Positions 4,948 through 12,359 of a stretch of 13,888 nt of DNA are shown here, piece after piece. The first letter of the stretch is position 1. Each line of letters begins with the position of its first letter. The translations under genes were made by a program, and so were the position numbers. Origin of the DNA: DATHWB01 sp040902855 (GTDB taxonomy: Bacteria > Actinomycetota > Acidimicrobiia > Spongiisociales > ZC4RG35); NCBI GenBank assembly GCA_040902855.1, contig JBBDWN010000151.1:1-13888 (forward strand), in the 5' to 3' direction. The notes under the pieces were generated by a model that was given only the letters and a program-made list of their open reading frames with translations, did no database searches and was not told the DNA's origin.

Positions 4948-5897
4948 GTCAACCGCAGGGGATGACCGGCACAAGGCAATCGCGATCATCTGCCCGGTAT
5001 CGGGGATGCCTCGTGGGGTCAGCCGTCGGGGACGCTTTGGGGGCTCCGATGGAGGGGCGCACGCTCGTGACTCAGGCCTATCTCGACCGACTCGAGTCCG
5101 ATCCGGGGCCACTCCGATACACCGATGACACGGCAATGACCATCGCAGTGGCAGAGTCGCTCACAGTTCGTGGCCGATTCGATGGCGCCGACATGGCGGC
5201 GACACTGGCCGCCCGATATGCCCTCGAACCCTGGCGCGGTTACGGAGACGGACCACCCGAAGTCTTCGGCAACCTGGAACGAGGAGTCGCTTGGAACCAA
5301 GCGGCGACCTCGCTGTTCGGTGGATCCGGGTCGTTCGGCAACGGTGCCGCGATGCGGGTTGCGCCGGTCGCACTCTTCGGGCATCCCGACACCGATCACG
5401 TGGCCGAACTCGCCCGCAACAGTGCCGTCATCACTCACACGCACCCAGAGGGGATCGACGGCGCCGTCGCCCAAGCCGTCGCCATCGACCACGTGTTGGG
5501 ATTGGCTCTTGGAATAGCACCGGATCCGGTTGCGATGATCGACCGAGTGCGACGCTATGTCACGACCGCCAAGTTCCACCACAAGTTGGAGACGGTCGAG
5601 GCGATCGTGTCGACCGGTGACCACAGGCGACTTCCCGTTCTTGGCTCCGGTATCACCGCTCATGCATCGGTACCGACTGCCCTCGCCTGCTTCTTGCTGC
5701 ACCTTGGATCCTTTCCTGCTGCGGTCAAGGCGGCGATCTCCTTAGGCGGGGACACCGACACCATTGCTGCCATGACCGGGGCGCTGGTCGGGGCACACCT
5801 CGGACTTTCAGCCATTCCCGAGCAGTGGCGCGCAGTGGAGGGGGCGGATCAGATCGTCGACCTGGCTGACGCATTGGCGAGGCATCGACCTGACTGA
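4944..5897 (+). CDS. ADP-ribosylglycohydrolase family protein
   Basis: About 317 residues, an all-helical di-metal hydrolase of the ARH/DraG type, which removes ADP-ribose from modified proteins or small molecules. The metal-binding motifs are present: GSAVGDALGAPMEG near the start (residues 25-38), YTDDTAM (T60, D61, D62), GNGAAMR (132-138), and GGDTDTIAAMTGALVG with D270 and D272. All expected metal ligands appear intact. The start is uncertain: GTG at 4944 overlaps the DUF2795 stop; ATG at 4962 is in frame but has its purine-rich AGGGG too close. An even earlier in-frame start at 4911 would overlap the DUF2795 gene by 37 bases and add unrelated residues. No partner ADP-ribosyltransferase is in the window. 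Confidence 0.9.
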   Translation: MSQPQGMTGTRQSRSSARYRGCLVGSAVGDALGAPMEGRTLVTQAYLDRLESDPGPLRYTDDTAMTIAVAESLTVRGRFDGADMAATLAARYALEPWRGYGDGPPEVFGNLERGVAWNQAATSLFGGSGSFGNGAAMRVAPVALFGHPDTDHVAELARNSAVITHTHPEGIDGAVAQAVAIDHVLGLALGIAPDPVAMIDRVRRYVTTAKFHHKLETVEAIVSTGDHRRLPVLGSGITAHASVPTALACFLLHLGSFPAAVKAAISLGGDTDTIAAMTGALVGAHLGLSAIPEQWRAVEGADQIVDLADALARHRPD

Positions 5898-6031
5898 GCC
5901 GGGTGCCACTGAATTCCGGTCGGCATCCGACGTCTCGCCCGGCATTGCTAGAGATGGCGCGGGGCAGTCACACAGGCGCCGCCCGGCTGTGCGGGGCAAG
6001 CGAAGCCTGGAGGAAGCCGGGACTGCTCAGC

Positions 6032-7435
6032 TCACGCCGGCGCGACGGTTGCGAGCGCGTGGTCGCGGGCCCTCTTGATGGCGTCGACGGTCAGGTCGAC
6101 GTCAGCCTCGGTGGTCGACCAGTTGGAGACGGAGATACGGAGGAGGCGCTCGCCCCGCCACACGGTTCCCCCCAGCCAGGCCGTGCCTTCGGCCTGAAGC
6201 CAGCGTTCCATCTGGTGTGTCGTCGCCTCGTCGCCGACACGAACGAGCACCTGGTTGAGCACGACGTCGTTGACCACCTCGATTCCTTCGACCGCGTCGA
6301 GGGATTCGGCGAAGCGGGCGGCGAGGGTGCAACAGCGATCGACCAAATCGGCGATTCCGGAGCGTCCCAGGGAGCGCAGCGCCGCCCAGGTGGCGAACCC
6401 CCGTGCCCGCCGGGAGGACTCCGGGACGAAGTCCCCGCCCCCGAACTCTCGGCCGGCGACCTGTCCCGTCAGGTACGAGGCGGTGTAGGCGAGGGCGGTG
6501 GCATGGGTGTCCGGATGGGCGCAGAACGCAAAGCCTGAGTCATAGGGCACGTTCAACCACTTGTGACCGTCGCACGCCCAGGAGTCGGCGAGTTCGATCC
6601 CCTCGACGAGATGCCGTCTGGTCGGACTCGCCGCCGCCCACAGCCCGAACGCGCCGTCCACGTGCAGCCACGCCTTGGCTGCTCCTGCGTGTTCGGCGAT
6701 GGTGCGGAGATCGTCGAAGGCGCCGGTGTTCACGTTGCCTGCCTGGGCGCACACGATGGTGGGGACGGCCGGAGTCGTTTGCAAGATCCGGCGGAGGGCC
6801 GTCGCATCCATCGCACCGTCGTCCTTGACAGCGACCGGCACGATCGAGCGCTCACCCATCCCGAGCAATCGGACCGTCCGATCGATGGTGGCGTGGCGCT
6901 CTTCTCCGGCGAGGACGCGTATCGGCGGTGCCTCGTACAGGCCGTCGACGCCGATGTCCCAGTTCTGCTGGCGCAACATGTGCCACCGTGCCGCCGTCAG
7001 GCCGACAGTGTTCGCCGCCTGACCCCCGGTGACGAATCCGACGGAGGCAGTTGCGGGGATCCCGAGCAAATCTTTGAGCCAGCGCCCGGCAACATCCTCG
7101 AACGCCAGCGCCGCCGCAGAGGTGGCCTCGTTGAATGCCACCTGATCCCATCCCGTGGCGAGGATGTCACCGACGAGCGCTGCGTCGAGCGAGCCTCCGA
7201 CCACGAATCCGAAGTAGCGCGGTCCAGCTGAGGACATGAGGCCGGGTGTCGCCGCGGTCGTCATCTCTTCGATGACGGTTTCGAGCGGTGTGGGTTGGTC
7301 AGCCAGCACCGGGTCGAGGGATTCGACGACGTCGCGTCGACTGGCGATCGGGCCGACCCGCGCCTCGCTGAGTCCCTCCCGGTAGTCGGCGATGACGGTG
7401 GCCGCATGTTCGAGAGCGTCGCGCAGGTTGGACAT
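6032..7435 (-). CDS. PLP-dependent group II amino acid decarboxylase-like enzyme
   Basis: 467 residues, the size of bacterial aromatic-amino-acid/glutamate decarboxylase relatives. Fold-type I features occur in order: TGGQAANTVGL (136-146) holding the cofactor phosphate, EERHATIDR with the ring-stacking histidine H181, AQAGNVNTGAFDDL (230-243), HVDGAFG with the pyridine-nitrogen aspartate D260, and ACDGHKWLN with the Schiff-base lysine K292. FGFVVGGSLDAALVGDIL near residue 75 is the usual substrate-entry region. The reaction is probably decarboxylation of an amino acid, but relatives also act as aldehyde synthases, so the substrate cannot be named. It is a single-gene unit. The start at 7435 has no strong Shine-Dalgarno; GATAAC at 7449-7444 could be a -10 giving an almost leaderless message. 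Confidence 0.9.
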   Translation of the reverse strand: MSNLRDALEHAATVIADYREGLSEARVGPIASRRDVVESLDPVLADQPTPLETVIEEMTTAATPGLMSSAGPRYFGFVVGGSLDAALVGDILATGWDQVAFNEATSAAALAFEDVAGRWLKDLLGIPATASVGFVTGGQAANTVGLTAARWHMLRQQNWDIGVDGLYEAPPIRVLAGEERHATIDRTVRLLGMGERSIVPVAVKDDGAMDATALRRILQTTPAVPTIVCAQAGNVNTGAFDDLRTIAEHAGAAKAWLHVDGAFGLWAAASPTRRHLVEGIELADSWACDGHKWLNVPYDSGFAFCAHPDTHATALAYTASYLTGQVAGREFGGGDFVPESSRRARGFATWAALRSLGRSGIADLVDRCCTLAARFAESLDAVEGIEVVNDVVLNQVLVRVGDEATTHQMERWLQAEGTAWLGGTVWRGERLLRISVSNWSTTEADVDLTVDAIKRARDHALATVAPA

Positions 7436-7516
7436 CGGCCCACGTTATCGACCGGTGCGGCGACGGGCTGTGTGGAGTCGCTGGGCTGGCGTCATTCCGG
7501 GGCGTCTGATTGCCCA

Positions 7517-7565
7517 TCGACAGACCGCGTGGAGAGTCGTACTATTTCAACAACTGTTGAAATAG
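7517..7565 (+). promoter_or_regulatory. ABC operon promoter with 24-bp TetR-type operator
   Basis: TCGACA (7517-7522, five of six matches to TTGACA) and TACTAT (7540-7545) are spaced by exactly 17 bp. A palindrome at 7542-7565 has perfect 11-bp arms, CTATTTCAACA and TGTTGAAATAG, around a two-base centre. It covers the -10 and the expected start of transcription, and the ribosome binding site GAGGAG begins right after it. A repressor bound here would block the operon, and the last gene of that operon is a TetR protein. The local AT-richness contrasts with the surroundings. Confidence 0.8.
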
Positions 7566-7577
7566 AGGAGCGACGCC

Positions 7578-8612
7578 ATGTGGGCGATGATCGTGAAGGA
7601 GTTCCGGCAGGTCCGGCGTGACCATCGGACGTTGGCGATGATGATCGTGATGCCGGTCGTGTTGCTGGTCGTGTTCGGGTACGCGGCCAGCTTTGACACC
7701 TCGTCGATCCCGACGATCGTCGGGGGACCCGCTGCCTCCGAGGTCAGCGCGAGACTCCCCGACCTCTTCGAAGTGGAACGAGTGGACGCAGCGATCGACG
7801 CCGAGGAGGCGACTCGGGCGCTCCAGGAGGGCGAAGCGGTGGTCGCTCTCATTGCCGATCCAGCCGGCGGTGTCGCCCTCGTCGACGGCTCCGAACTCTT
7901 CTCTGCCCGGGCGGCAGTCCAGGCCCTCACCACTGGCGCGCCTCAGATCGAGATCGACGTTCTGTTCAATCCCGGACTCGATACGTCCGTTGTGCTCGTG
8001 CCGGGGCTCGCCGGACTGATCCTGCTGTTCATCGGCACCGTCATCACCAGTCTCGGAGTCGTCCGAGAACGTCAGGCCGGAACCCTCGAACAGCTGGCCG
8101 TGATGCCACTCCGTCCCCGAGACGTCTTCATCGGCAAGGTCGCCCCGTACTTCCTGGTCGCCTCCATCGACCTCGTGATCGTCCTTCTCGTCGGGTCGTT
8201 CGTATTCGATGTGCCGTTCAACGGTTCGGTCGGCACCCTCGCTCTCGGGTCGGTGCTGTTCCTGTTCGTGACACTAGGAATCGGGGTGCTCATCAGCGGC
8301 GTCTCCGAAAACCAGGGTCAGGCAGTCCAGTTGGCGCTGATGACACTGTTGCCCCAGGTATTGCTGTCCGGGATCATCTTCCCGCTCGAATCGATGGCGA
8401 CCGCCGTGCGGTACATCGGATACGCCCTTCCCCTCACGTGGTTCAACCAGATCGCCCGGGGAGTCATGGTGCGGGGAGCCCCGCTCTCCTCACTCCTCGT
8501 GCCGCTCGGAGTCCTCGCCCTCTTTGGAGTCGTCGTGTTCGGCCTGGCAGTGATCCGCTTCCGCCGGGATCTGGCTGCCTCCCACACCGAGTCGGTTGCG
8601 GTTGTCGCATGA
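7578..8612 (+). CDS. ABC-2 type transporter permease
   Basis: 344 residues with the standard six-helix ABC-2 layout: TM1 at about 20-38, a soluble outside domain of about 100 residues (40-140), then TM2 141-161, TM3 187-210, TM4 218-240, TM5 252-272 and TM6 302-327. The coupling motif ERQAGTLEQLAVMPLRP (164-180) after TM2 is the family signature. Such permeases export drugs, lipids or other hydrophobic compounds; many are DrrB/YhhJ-like. GAGGAG stands eight bases before the ATG. The stop TGA overlaps the next gene's ATG. There is only one permease gene, so a homodimer with the two different ATPases is the simplest complex. The substrate is unknown. Confidence 0.92.
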   Translation: MWAMIVKEFRQVRRDHRTLAMMIVMPVVLLVVFGYAASFDTSSIPTIVGGPAASEVSARLPDLFEVERVDAAIDAEEATRALQEGEAVVALIADPAGGVALVDGSELFSARAAVQALTTGAPQIEIDVLFNPGLDTSVVLVPGLAGLILLFIGTVITSLGVVRERQAGTLEQLAVMPLRPRDVFIGKVAPYFLVASIDLVIVLLVGSFVFDVPFNGSVGTLALGSVLFLFVTLGIGVLISGVSENQGQAVQLALMTLLPQVLLSGIIFPLESMATAVRYIGYALPLTWFNQIARGVMVRGAPLSSLLVPLGVLALFGVVVFGLAVIRFRRDLAASHTESVAVVA

Positions 8613-9418
8613 GTTGGGGACTCGAGCACGTCAGCGTGGACGTCGACAGGGCACCGGCGCTCATCGACGTGGACGCGACAGTCGCGCCGGGAGAAGTACT
8701 GGCGATCGTCGGCGGCGACGGGGCGGGCAAGACGACCCTCGCCCGCACCCTCGTCGGACTCCTGCGTGCCAAGACCGGGGTGGTAAGGCGGCCCGAATCG
8801 ACCCGCATTGGATATCTGCCCGCCACCTCCGGGGTCTGGCCGGACCTCACTGTGACAGAGAACCTCGCCTTCGTCGCCGATGTTCACCGCATGTCCCGCC
8901 AGGATCGAGCGTCACGCGTGCATCACCTGCTGGCGGTGACTGAACTGACTGCGGCCGCCGATCGGCTCGGGGCGGACCTGTCGGGAGGCATGCGGCGGAA
9001 GCTGGGTTTTGCCATGGCGCTACTCGCTGAACCCGATCTCATCGTTCTCGATGAACCCTCGACCGGCGTGGATCCGGTGAGTCGTGCCGACCTGTGGGCG
9101 CTGATGACGGCCGCGGCCGTCGGAGGTGCGGCCGTCGTGTTCACCACCACCTATCTCGACGAGGCCGAGCGTGCTCGCTCCATCTGCGCCCTCGAGGCCG
9201 GCAGAGTCCTGGCGTCCGGGACTCTGGGCGATATCGCGGCGTCGGTCCGAGGAGAGATCGTCGATCGACGATCGGACGGGTCTCGGTCGTGGCGGCGCGG
9301 CCGTCAATGGCGAACGTGGCGTCCGGACGGCAGCATCCCGGACGGATCCGCCCGGATCGATGCCGACCTGACAGACCTTCTGGTTGCCGCCTCGCTGGCG
9401 GCCGAGGAGGCGATGTGA
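8609..9418 (+). CDS. ABC transporter ATPase 1 (canonical signature, no H-loop His)
   Basis: 269 residues from an ATG overlapping the permease stop (ATGA). Walker A GGDGAGKT (35-42), signature LSGGM (124-128), Walker B LIVLDEP with E149, and D-loop STGVDP are all good. Two catalytic loops are altered. The Q-loop glutamine expected after GYLP is alanine (A72), and the H-loop histidine expected in TTHYLDEAE is threonine (T181, TTTYLDEAE). The last 55 residues, an Arg- and Trp-rich tail, may contact the partner. It would pair with the ATPase encoded next. The stop overlaps the next GTG start. Subunit role is inferred from motif comparison. Confidence 0.92.
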   Translation: MSWGLEHVSVDVDRAPALIDVDATVAPGEVLAIVGGDGAGKTTLARTLVGLLRAKTGVVRRPESTRIGYLPATSGVWPDLTVTENLAFVADVHRMSRQDRASRVHHLLAVTELTAAADRLGADLSGGMRRKLGFAMALLAEPDLIVLDEPSTGVDPVSRADLWALMTAAAVGGAAVVFTTTYLDEAERARSICALEAGRVLASGTLGDIAASVRGEIVDRRSDGSRSWRRGRQWRTWRPDGSIPDGSARIDADLTDLLVAASLAAEEAM

Positions 9419-10260
9419 TCGCCAAACTCGATCGTGCGACCAAGCACTTCGGAGCCGTTGTTGCGGTCGACGACGTGAGCTTCGAAGTCCGTCCAGGCGA
9501 GATCGTCGGGCTGCTGGGAGCGAACGGAGCCGGCAAGACCACGGCCATCCGGATGTTGCTGGGACTGGCGGATCCCACCTCCGGGACTGTCGAGATCTTC
9601 GGCGCGCCCGCGAGTCGCGACTCGCTCCGCCGGGTCGGGTATGTCCCGCAGGGCCTCGGGTTGTACACCGATCTCACCGGCCGCGAGAACATGACCTTCC
9701 AGGCGGGTGTCTTTGGATTCGAGCCTCTCGAGGCTCCCGGCGACGTGGCCGCCTGGTGGGATGTGACCGTCGAGCGAATGCCCTTGGGGATTCGCCGCCG
9801 GGTGGCTTTCGAAGTCGCACTAGGCCATCAGCCGGATCTGCTGGTTCTCGACGAACCGACGTCCGGGGTGGGGCCATTGGGTCGGGCCAGACTGTGGGAC
9901 ACGATCCATGCGGCCTCGGAAGCGGGGGTGGGCGTGCTCGTGACCACTCACTATCTCGATGAGGCAGAACAGTGCGACCGGCTGATCATGATGTCGGCCG
10001 GTCGGGTGGTCGCCGCCGGTCGCTTGGAAGACGTCGTGGCGGGCGGCACGGCGGTGACGGTCGAAACCGAATACTGGCAACACGTCTCCGATCTGCTCAT
10101 CCGATCCGGGCTGCGCGCCTATGTCACCGCCAGCGGTGTCCGGATCCCGGAAGGCGACCCTGACCAGGTCGAACGGCTCCTCGTCGACGCAGGTGTCACC
10201 GCAGCGGTCGGGGTCGACCGAGCCACCCTCGACGAGACGTTCGTCCGGTTGTCACGATGA
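9415..10260 (+). CDS. ABC transporter ATPase 2 (intact H- and Q-loops, degenerate signature)
   Basis: 281 residues starting at a GTG (9415) four bases after GAGGAGG and overlapping the previous stop as GTGA. An upstream in-frame start at 9094 would lie almost wholly within the first ATPase gene and is rejected. Walker A GANGAGKT (35-42), Q-loop Q79, Walker B LLVLDEP with E147, and H-loop H179 (TTHYLDEAE) are intact. In contrast the signature region reads MPLGIRRRV (122-130), so PLGI replaces LSGG. The D-loop is SGVGP with glycine for aspartate (G153). The helical subdomain before it is about a dozen residues shorter than usual. A C-terminal domain of about 70 residues follows the ATPase core. 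Confidence 0.92.
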   Translation: MIAKLDRATKHFGAVVAVDDVSFEVRPGEIVGLLGANGAGKTTAIRMLLGLADPTSGTVEIFGAPASRDSLRRVGYVPQGLGLYTDLTGRENMTFQAGVFGFEPLEAPGDVAAWWDVTVERMPLGIRRRVAFEVALGHQPDLLVLDEPTSGVGPLGRARLWDTIHAASEAGVGVLVTTHYLDEAEQCDRLIMMSAGRVVAAGRLEDVVAGGTAVTVETEYWQHVSDLLIRSGLRAYVTASGVRIPEGDPDQVERLLVDAGVTAAVGVDRATLDETFVRLSR

Positions 10261-10832
10261 TGGCCCGGCGCGGACCGAGACCGGCAGGGGGCGACACCCG
10301 CCAAGAGATCCTCGACGCAGCGAGGGCTGCGTTCGCCGAGAGCGGATACGACCGGACCACGATCCGGCGAGTGGCGGCCGACGCCGCGGTCGATCCCGCC
10401 CTCGTCCATCATTACTTCGGGACGAAGGAAGACTTGTTCACAGCCTCGGTGTCGATCCCCTTCCCGATCGCACAGTCGCTCCCGGAGATGATCGGGGAGG
10501 ATCCGGCGAACGCCGGGGAGCGGCTGGCACGCTTCTTCTTCAGCATTTGGGAGGTGCCGGAGGCGAGAGAGGCCCTGTTGGGTCAGCTTCGGCACTCCCT
10601 CGTCACCGGCGAACAGCCCGCCATCGCCGGATTCATCTCGGCAGCCGTCCTCGGACGCGTTGCAGAACGGATGACAGGACCCGACAGGGAGCTGCGAGCA
10701 GAGCTGGTTGCCTCCCACATGCTCGGCGTGGCCCTGTTGCGTTACGTGGTGAAGATGGAACCGATCGCCTCGGCTGACCCTGAGCAGATCATCGAAATGG
10801 TCGCCCCGAGGATCCAAACGTATCTCACCTGA
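10257..10832 (+). CDS. TetR/AcrR family transcriptional regulator
   Basis: 191 residues, starting with two ATG codons, the first overlapping the ATPase 2 stop. The helix-turn-helix domain covers about 14-62: TRQEILDAARAAFAESGYDR, TTIRRVAADAAVDPALVHHY, FGTKEDLF, all standard TetR signatures. Residues 80-190 form an all-helical ligand/dimer domain, typical length. As the last gene of the operon, it is the natural candidate for binding the 24-bp palindrome at 7542-7565 and repressing export until a substrate of the pump, or a related compound, releases it. This wiring is inferred from position. Confidence 0.93.
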   Translation: MMARRGPRPAGGDTRQEILDAARAAFAESGYDRTTIRRVAADAAVDPALVHHYFGTKEDLFTASVSIPFPIAQSLPEMIGEDPANAGERLARFFFSIWEVPEAREALLGQLRHSLVTGEQPAIAGFISAAVLGRVAERMTGPDRELRAELVASHMLGVALLRYVVKMEPIASADPEQIIEMVAPRIQTYLT

Positions 10833-10906
10833 GGGCTTTCGCCTCTGGTCGCCAGGAAGTCACGTTGGTCGAATGGCGGCAGTCACTCGAGAAAGGCCGG
10901 ATAGTC

Positions 10907-11308
10907 GTGAGTTATCACTTCAGCGTGACCGTGCAGGAAGACTTCGACCGAGTCGTCGAAAGGACTCGGTCCGCCCTCGCCGAAGAAGGATTCGGAATCG
11001 TCTCGGAGATCGACATGGCTGCCATCCTTCGCGAGAAGCTGGGCCATGAGATGAAGCCCTACCTCATCCTGGGCGCATGCAATCCGCCTTTCGCGCTGAA
11101 GGCGCTCCTGTCCGATCCGGGGATCGGAACGCTGCTGCCGTGCAACGTGGTAGTTCGTGCGAACGGCGACGGCGTCGTGGTCGACTTCATGGATCCCGAG
11201 GCGGTCCTCGACCTCGTCAAGGCACCCGGTGTGCGCGAGGTGGCTGACGACGTCCGCACCCGAATGGAACAGGTGCGAGACACGCTTGCCAACGGCTGGG
11301 CTCAGTGA
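10907..11308 (+). CDS. DUF302 domain protein
   Basis: 133 residues. The family hallmarks are clear: SYHFSVTVQEDFDRVVERTR, a segment EGFGIVSEIDM, GACNPPFA (56-63) and LLPCNVVV (76-83). The GTG at 10907 is preferred to an in-frame start at 10865 because the resulting N-terminus matches family members and AAAGG stands ten bases upstream. DUF302 proteins are small dimeric alpha/beta proteins of unknown role; the two conserved cysteines (C58 and C79) may bind a metal or take part in redox chemistry, which is inference. It begins 74 bases after the TetR gene and could be read through from the ABC operon. Confidence 0.88.
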   Translation: MSYHFSVTVQEDFDRVVERTRSALAEEGFGIVSEIDMAAILREKLGHEMKPYLILGACNPPFALKALLSDPGIGTLLPCNVVVRANGDGVVVDFMDPEAVLDLVKAPGVREVADDVRTRMEQVRDTLANGWAQ

Positions 11309-11317
11309 GCATCGATG

Positions 11318-11338
11318 GCTCTCGACTCCGTCGAGAGC
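11318..11338 (+). terminator. Strong 9-bp stem hairpin after DUF302 gene
   Basis: GCTCTCGAC and GTCGAGAGC form a perfect 9-bp stem with loop TCC, ten bases after the DUF302 stop. There is no T-tract, as is common for terminators in high-GC actinobacteria. It separates the DUF302 gene from the lipoprotein gene. Confidence 0.6.
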
Positions 11339-11389
11339 ATCCTGCGGTAGACAGTCGAAATCGTCGAGTCAGTGCGAGAATCTCAGGTG

Positions 11390-11776
11390 ATGACGCCGCG
11401 CCGGTCGCTTCTTGGGCTGCTGCTGGTGATCGCTGCCTGCGGGGGTGGCGAGCCCCCTCTCGTGCCGGGTGATGATGCCCAGCAGGTGCCGCCGCCCGAA
11501 GCCGGATCGGTTGAGATCGTCGGGGTATCGCTCACATCCGGCACAGATCGGTCCACCTTGGGGATCGAAGGGACAAAGCCGACTCCGTGCCACGAGGTGG
11601 GCTGGTTCGTCGAAGTCGACGGGTCGGCCGTCGTCACCATCTGGAGCGAACTGCCCGCTCCGGAAGTCGTGTGCGCTCAGGTGATCAAGCCGTTCTCGAT
11701 CGAAGTCGACCTCGGCCCCCTGGAACCGGGGACCGAGGTCGTGGTCAACGGCGAGGTCGTCGCGACCTCAGGTTGA
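11390..11776 (+). CDS. Putative secreted lipoprotein
   Basis: 128 residues from ATG 11390. The signal peptide MTPRRSLLGLLLVIAACGGG has a lipobox IAAC with the acylated cysteine at C17, so the mature protein should be tethered to the outside of the membrane. A proline-rich linker (22-38) follows, then a beta-rich domain of about 90 residues with C67 (in TPCHEVGWFVEV) and C95 (in VVCAQ), likely a disulfide pair. The final VVVNGEVVATSG is a common edge strand in this type of small actinobacterial lipoprotein. The start could also be GTG 11372 or GTG 11387; none has a strong ribosome binding site. The stop lies one base from that of the convergent anti-sigma gene. The function is unknown. Confidence 0.72.
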   Translation: MTPRRSLLGLLLVIAACGGGEPPLVPGDDAQQVPPPEAGSVEIVGVSLTSGTDRSTLGIEGTKPTPCHEVGWFVEVDGSAVVTIWSELPAPEVVCAQVIKPFSIEVDLGPLEPGTEVVVNGEVVATSG

Positions 11777-11777
11777 C

Positions 11778-12359
11778 TCAGGCGTCGAAGGCCTGCTCGA
11801 ACGCTTCCTCGTACTCGGGCGTCGCCACACCGCTGTAGCCACAGCCGTTCACGACGCCGTCGGTGGCGGTGATCAGGTAACGCTGTCCCACCCCCAGGCT
11901 CGGAGTGCCGATCAGCGCTTCGAATCCTGGCGTGTATTTGATCGCCACGACTTCGGCGTCACCGCCGGTGAACCAGCGGTCGACTTCCAAGGTCGCCACC
12001 GAGTCGGTCAGTTCGACCACGGTGCCTGCGAAGGCCGGGCTCATCGCTTCCAGAATGGCGACATCGAACTCCAGGCACATCGCCATAGAGTCGCTGCCGT
12101 TGGCAGTCAGGACCAGGGGGGTCCGGTCCTCGGACGAGCCGAGTCCTCCGAACAGCGAGGCGCCGCCGATGACGACGACGAGGGCTGCCGCCACTGCACC
12201 GATCATGCGGACACGCCGCTGGTCGGTTCGGGGCTGCATCGTTTCTGTTGACATGATGTCCTCCATCAGTTCTCGTGCCCGACTACTTGTGATCGGGTCA
12301 ACCGTTTCCGAAGAAGGATCGGACGCGGCGAGCCTGTTTCTCAGCTCATCGTCGGTCAT
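11778..12359 (-). CDS. Membrane anti-sigma factor (putative)
   Basis: 193 residues. A short cytoplasmic part (1-50) begins MTDDELRNRLAASDP and lacks the HxxxCxxC zinc motif of ZAS anti-sigma factors. One membrane segment spans about 53-74 (MIGAVAAALVVVIGGASLFG). The outer domain reads FAGTVVELTDSVATLEVDRW, then GVGQRYLITATDG and NGCGYSG, with C95 and C173 as a likely disulfide pair, and resembles small OB/NTR-like extracytoplasmic domains. Its start overlaps the sigma-factor stop by ATGA, which ties the two together. A role in sequestering the sigma factor at the membrane until an outside signal is sensed follows from this arrangement; the signal is unknown. Confidence 0.72.
   Translation of the reverse strand: MTDDELRNRLAASDPSSETVDPITSSRARELMEDIMSTETMQPRTDQRRVRMIGAVAAALVVVIGGASLFGGLGSSEDRTPLVLTANGSDSMAMCLEFDVAILEAMSPAFAGTVVELTDSVATLEVDRWFTGGDAEVVAIKYTPGFEALIGTPSLGVGQRYLITATDGVVNGCGYSGVATPEYEEAFEQAFDA

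Noticed and set aside
5019..5702. 227-codon minus-strand frame
   Set aside because: Antisense to the ADP-ribosylglycohydrolase, which has all its conserved motifs; the antisense frame has no recognisable domain.
5898..6031. Possible terminator or small RNA between the convergent hydrolase and decarboxylase genes
   Set aside because: Only weak 5-bp pairings (CACAG/CTGTG) are present; no convincing hairpin or T-tract.
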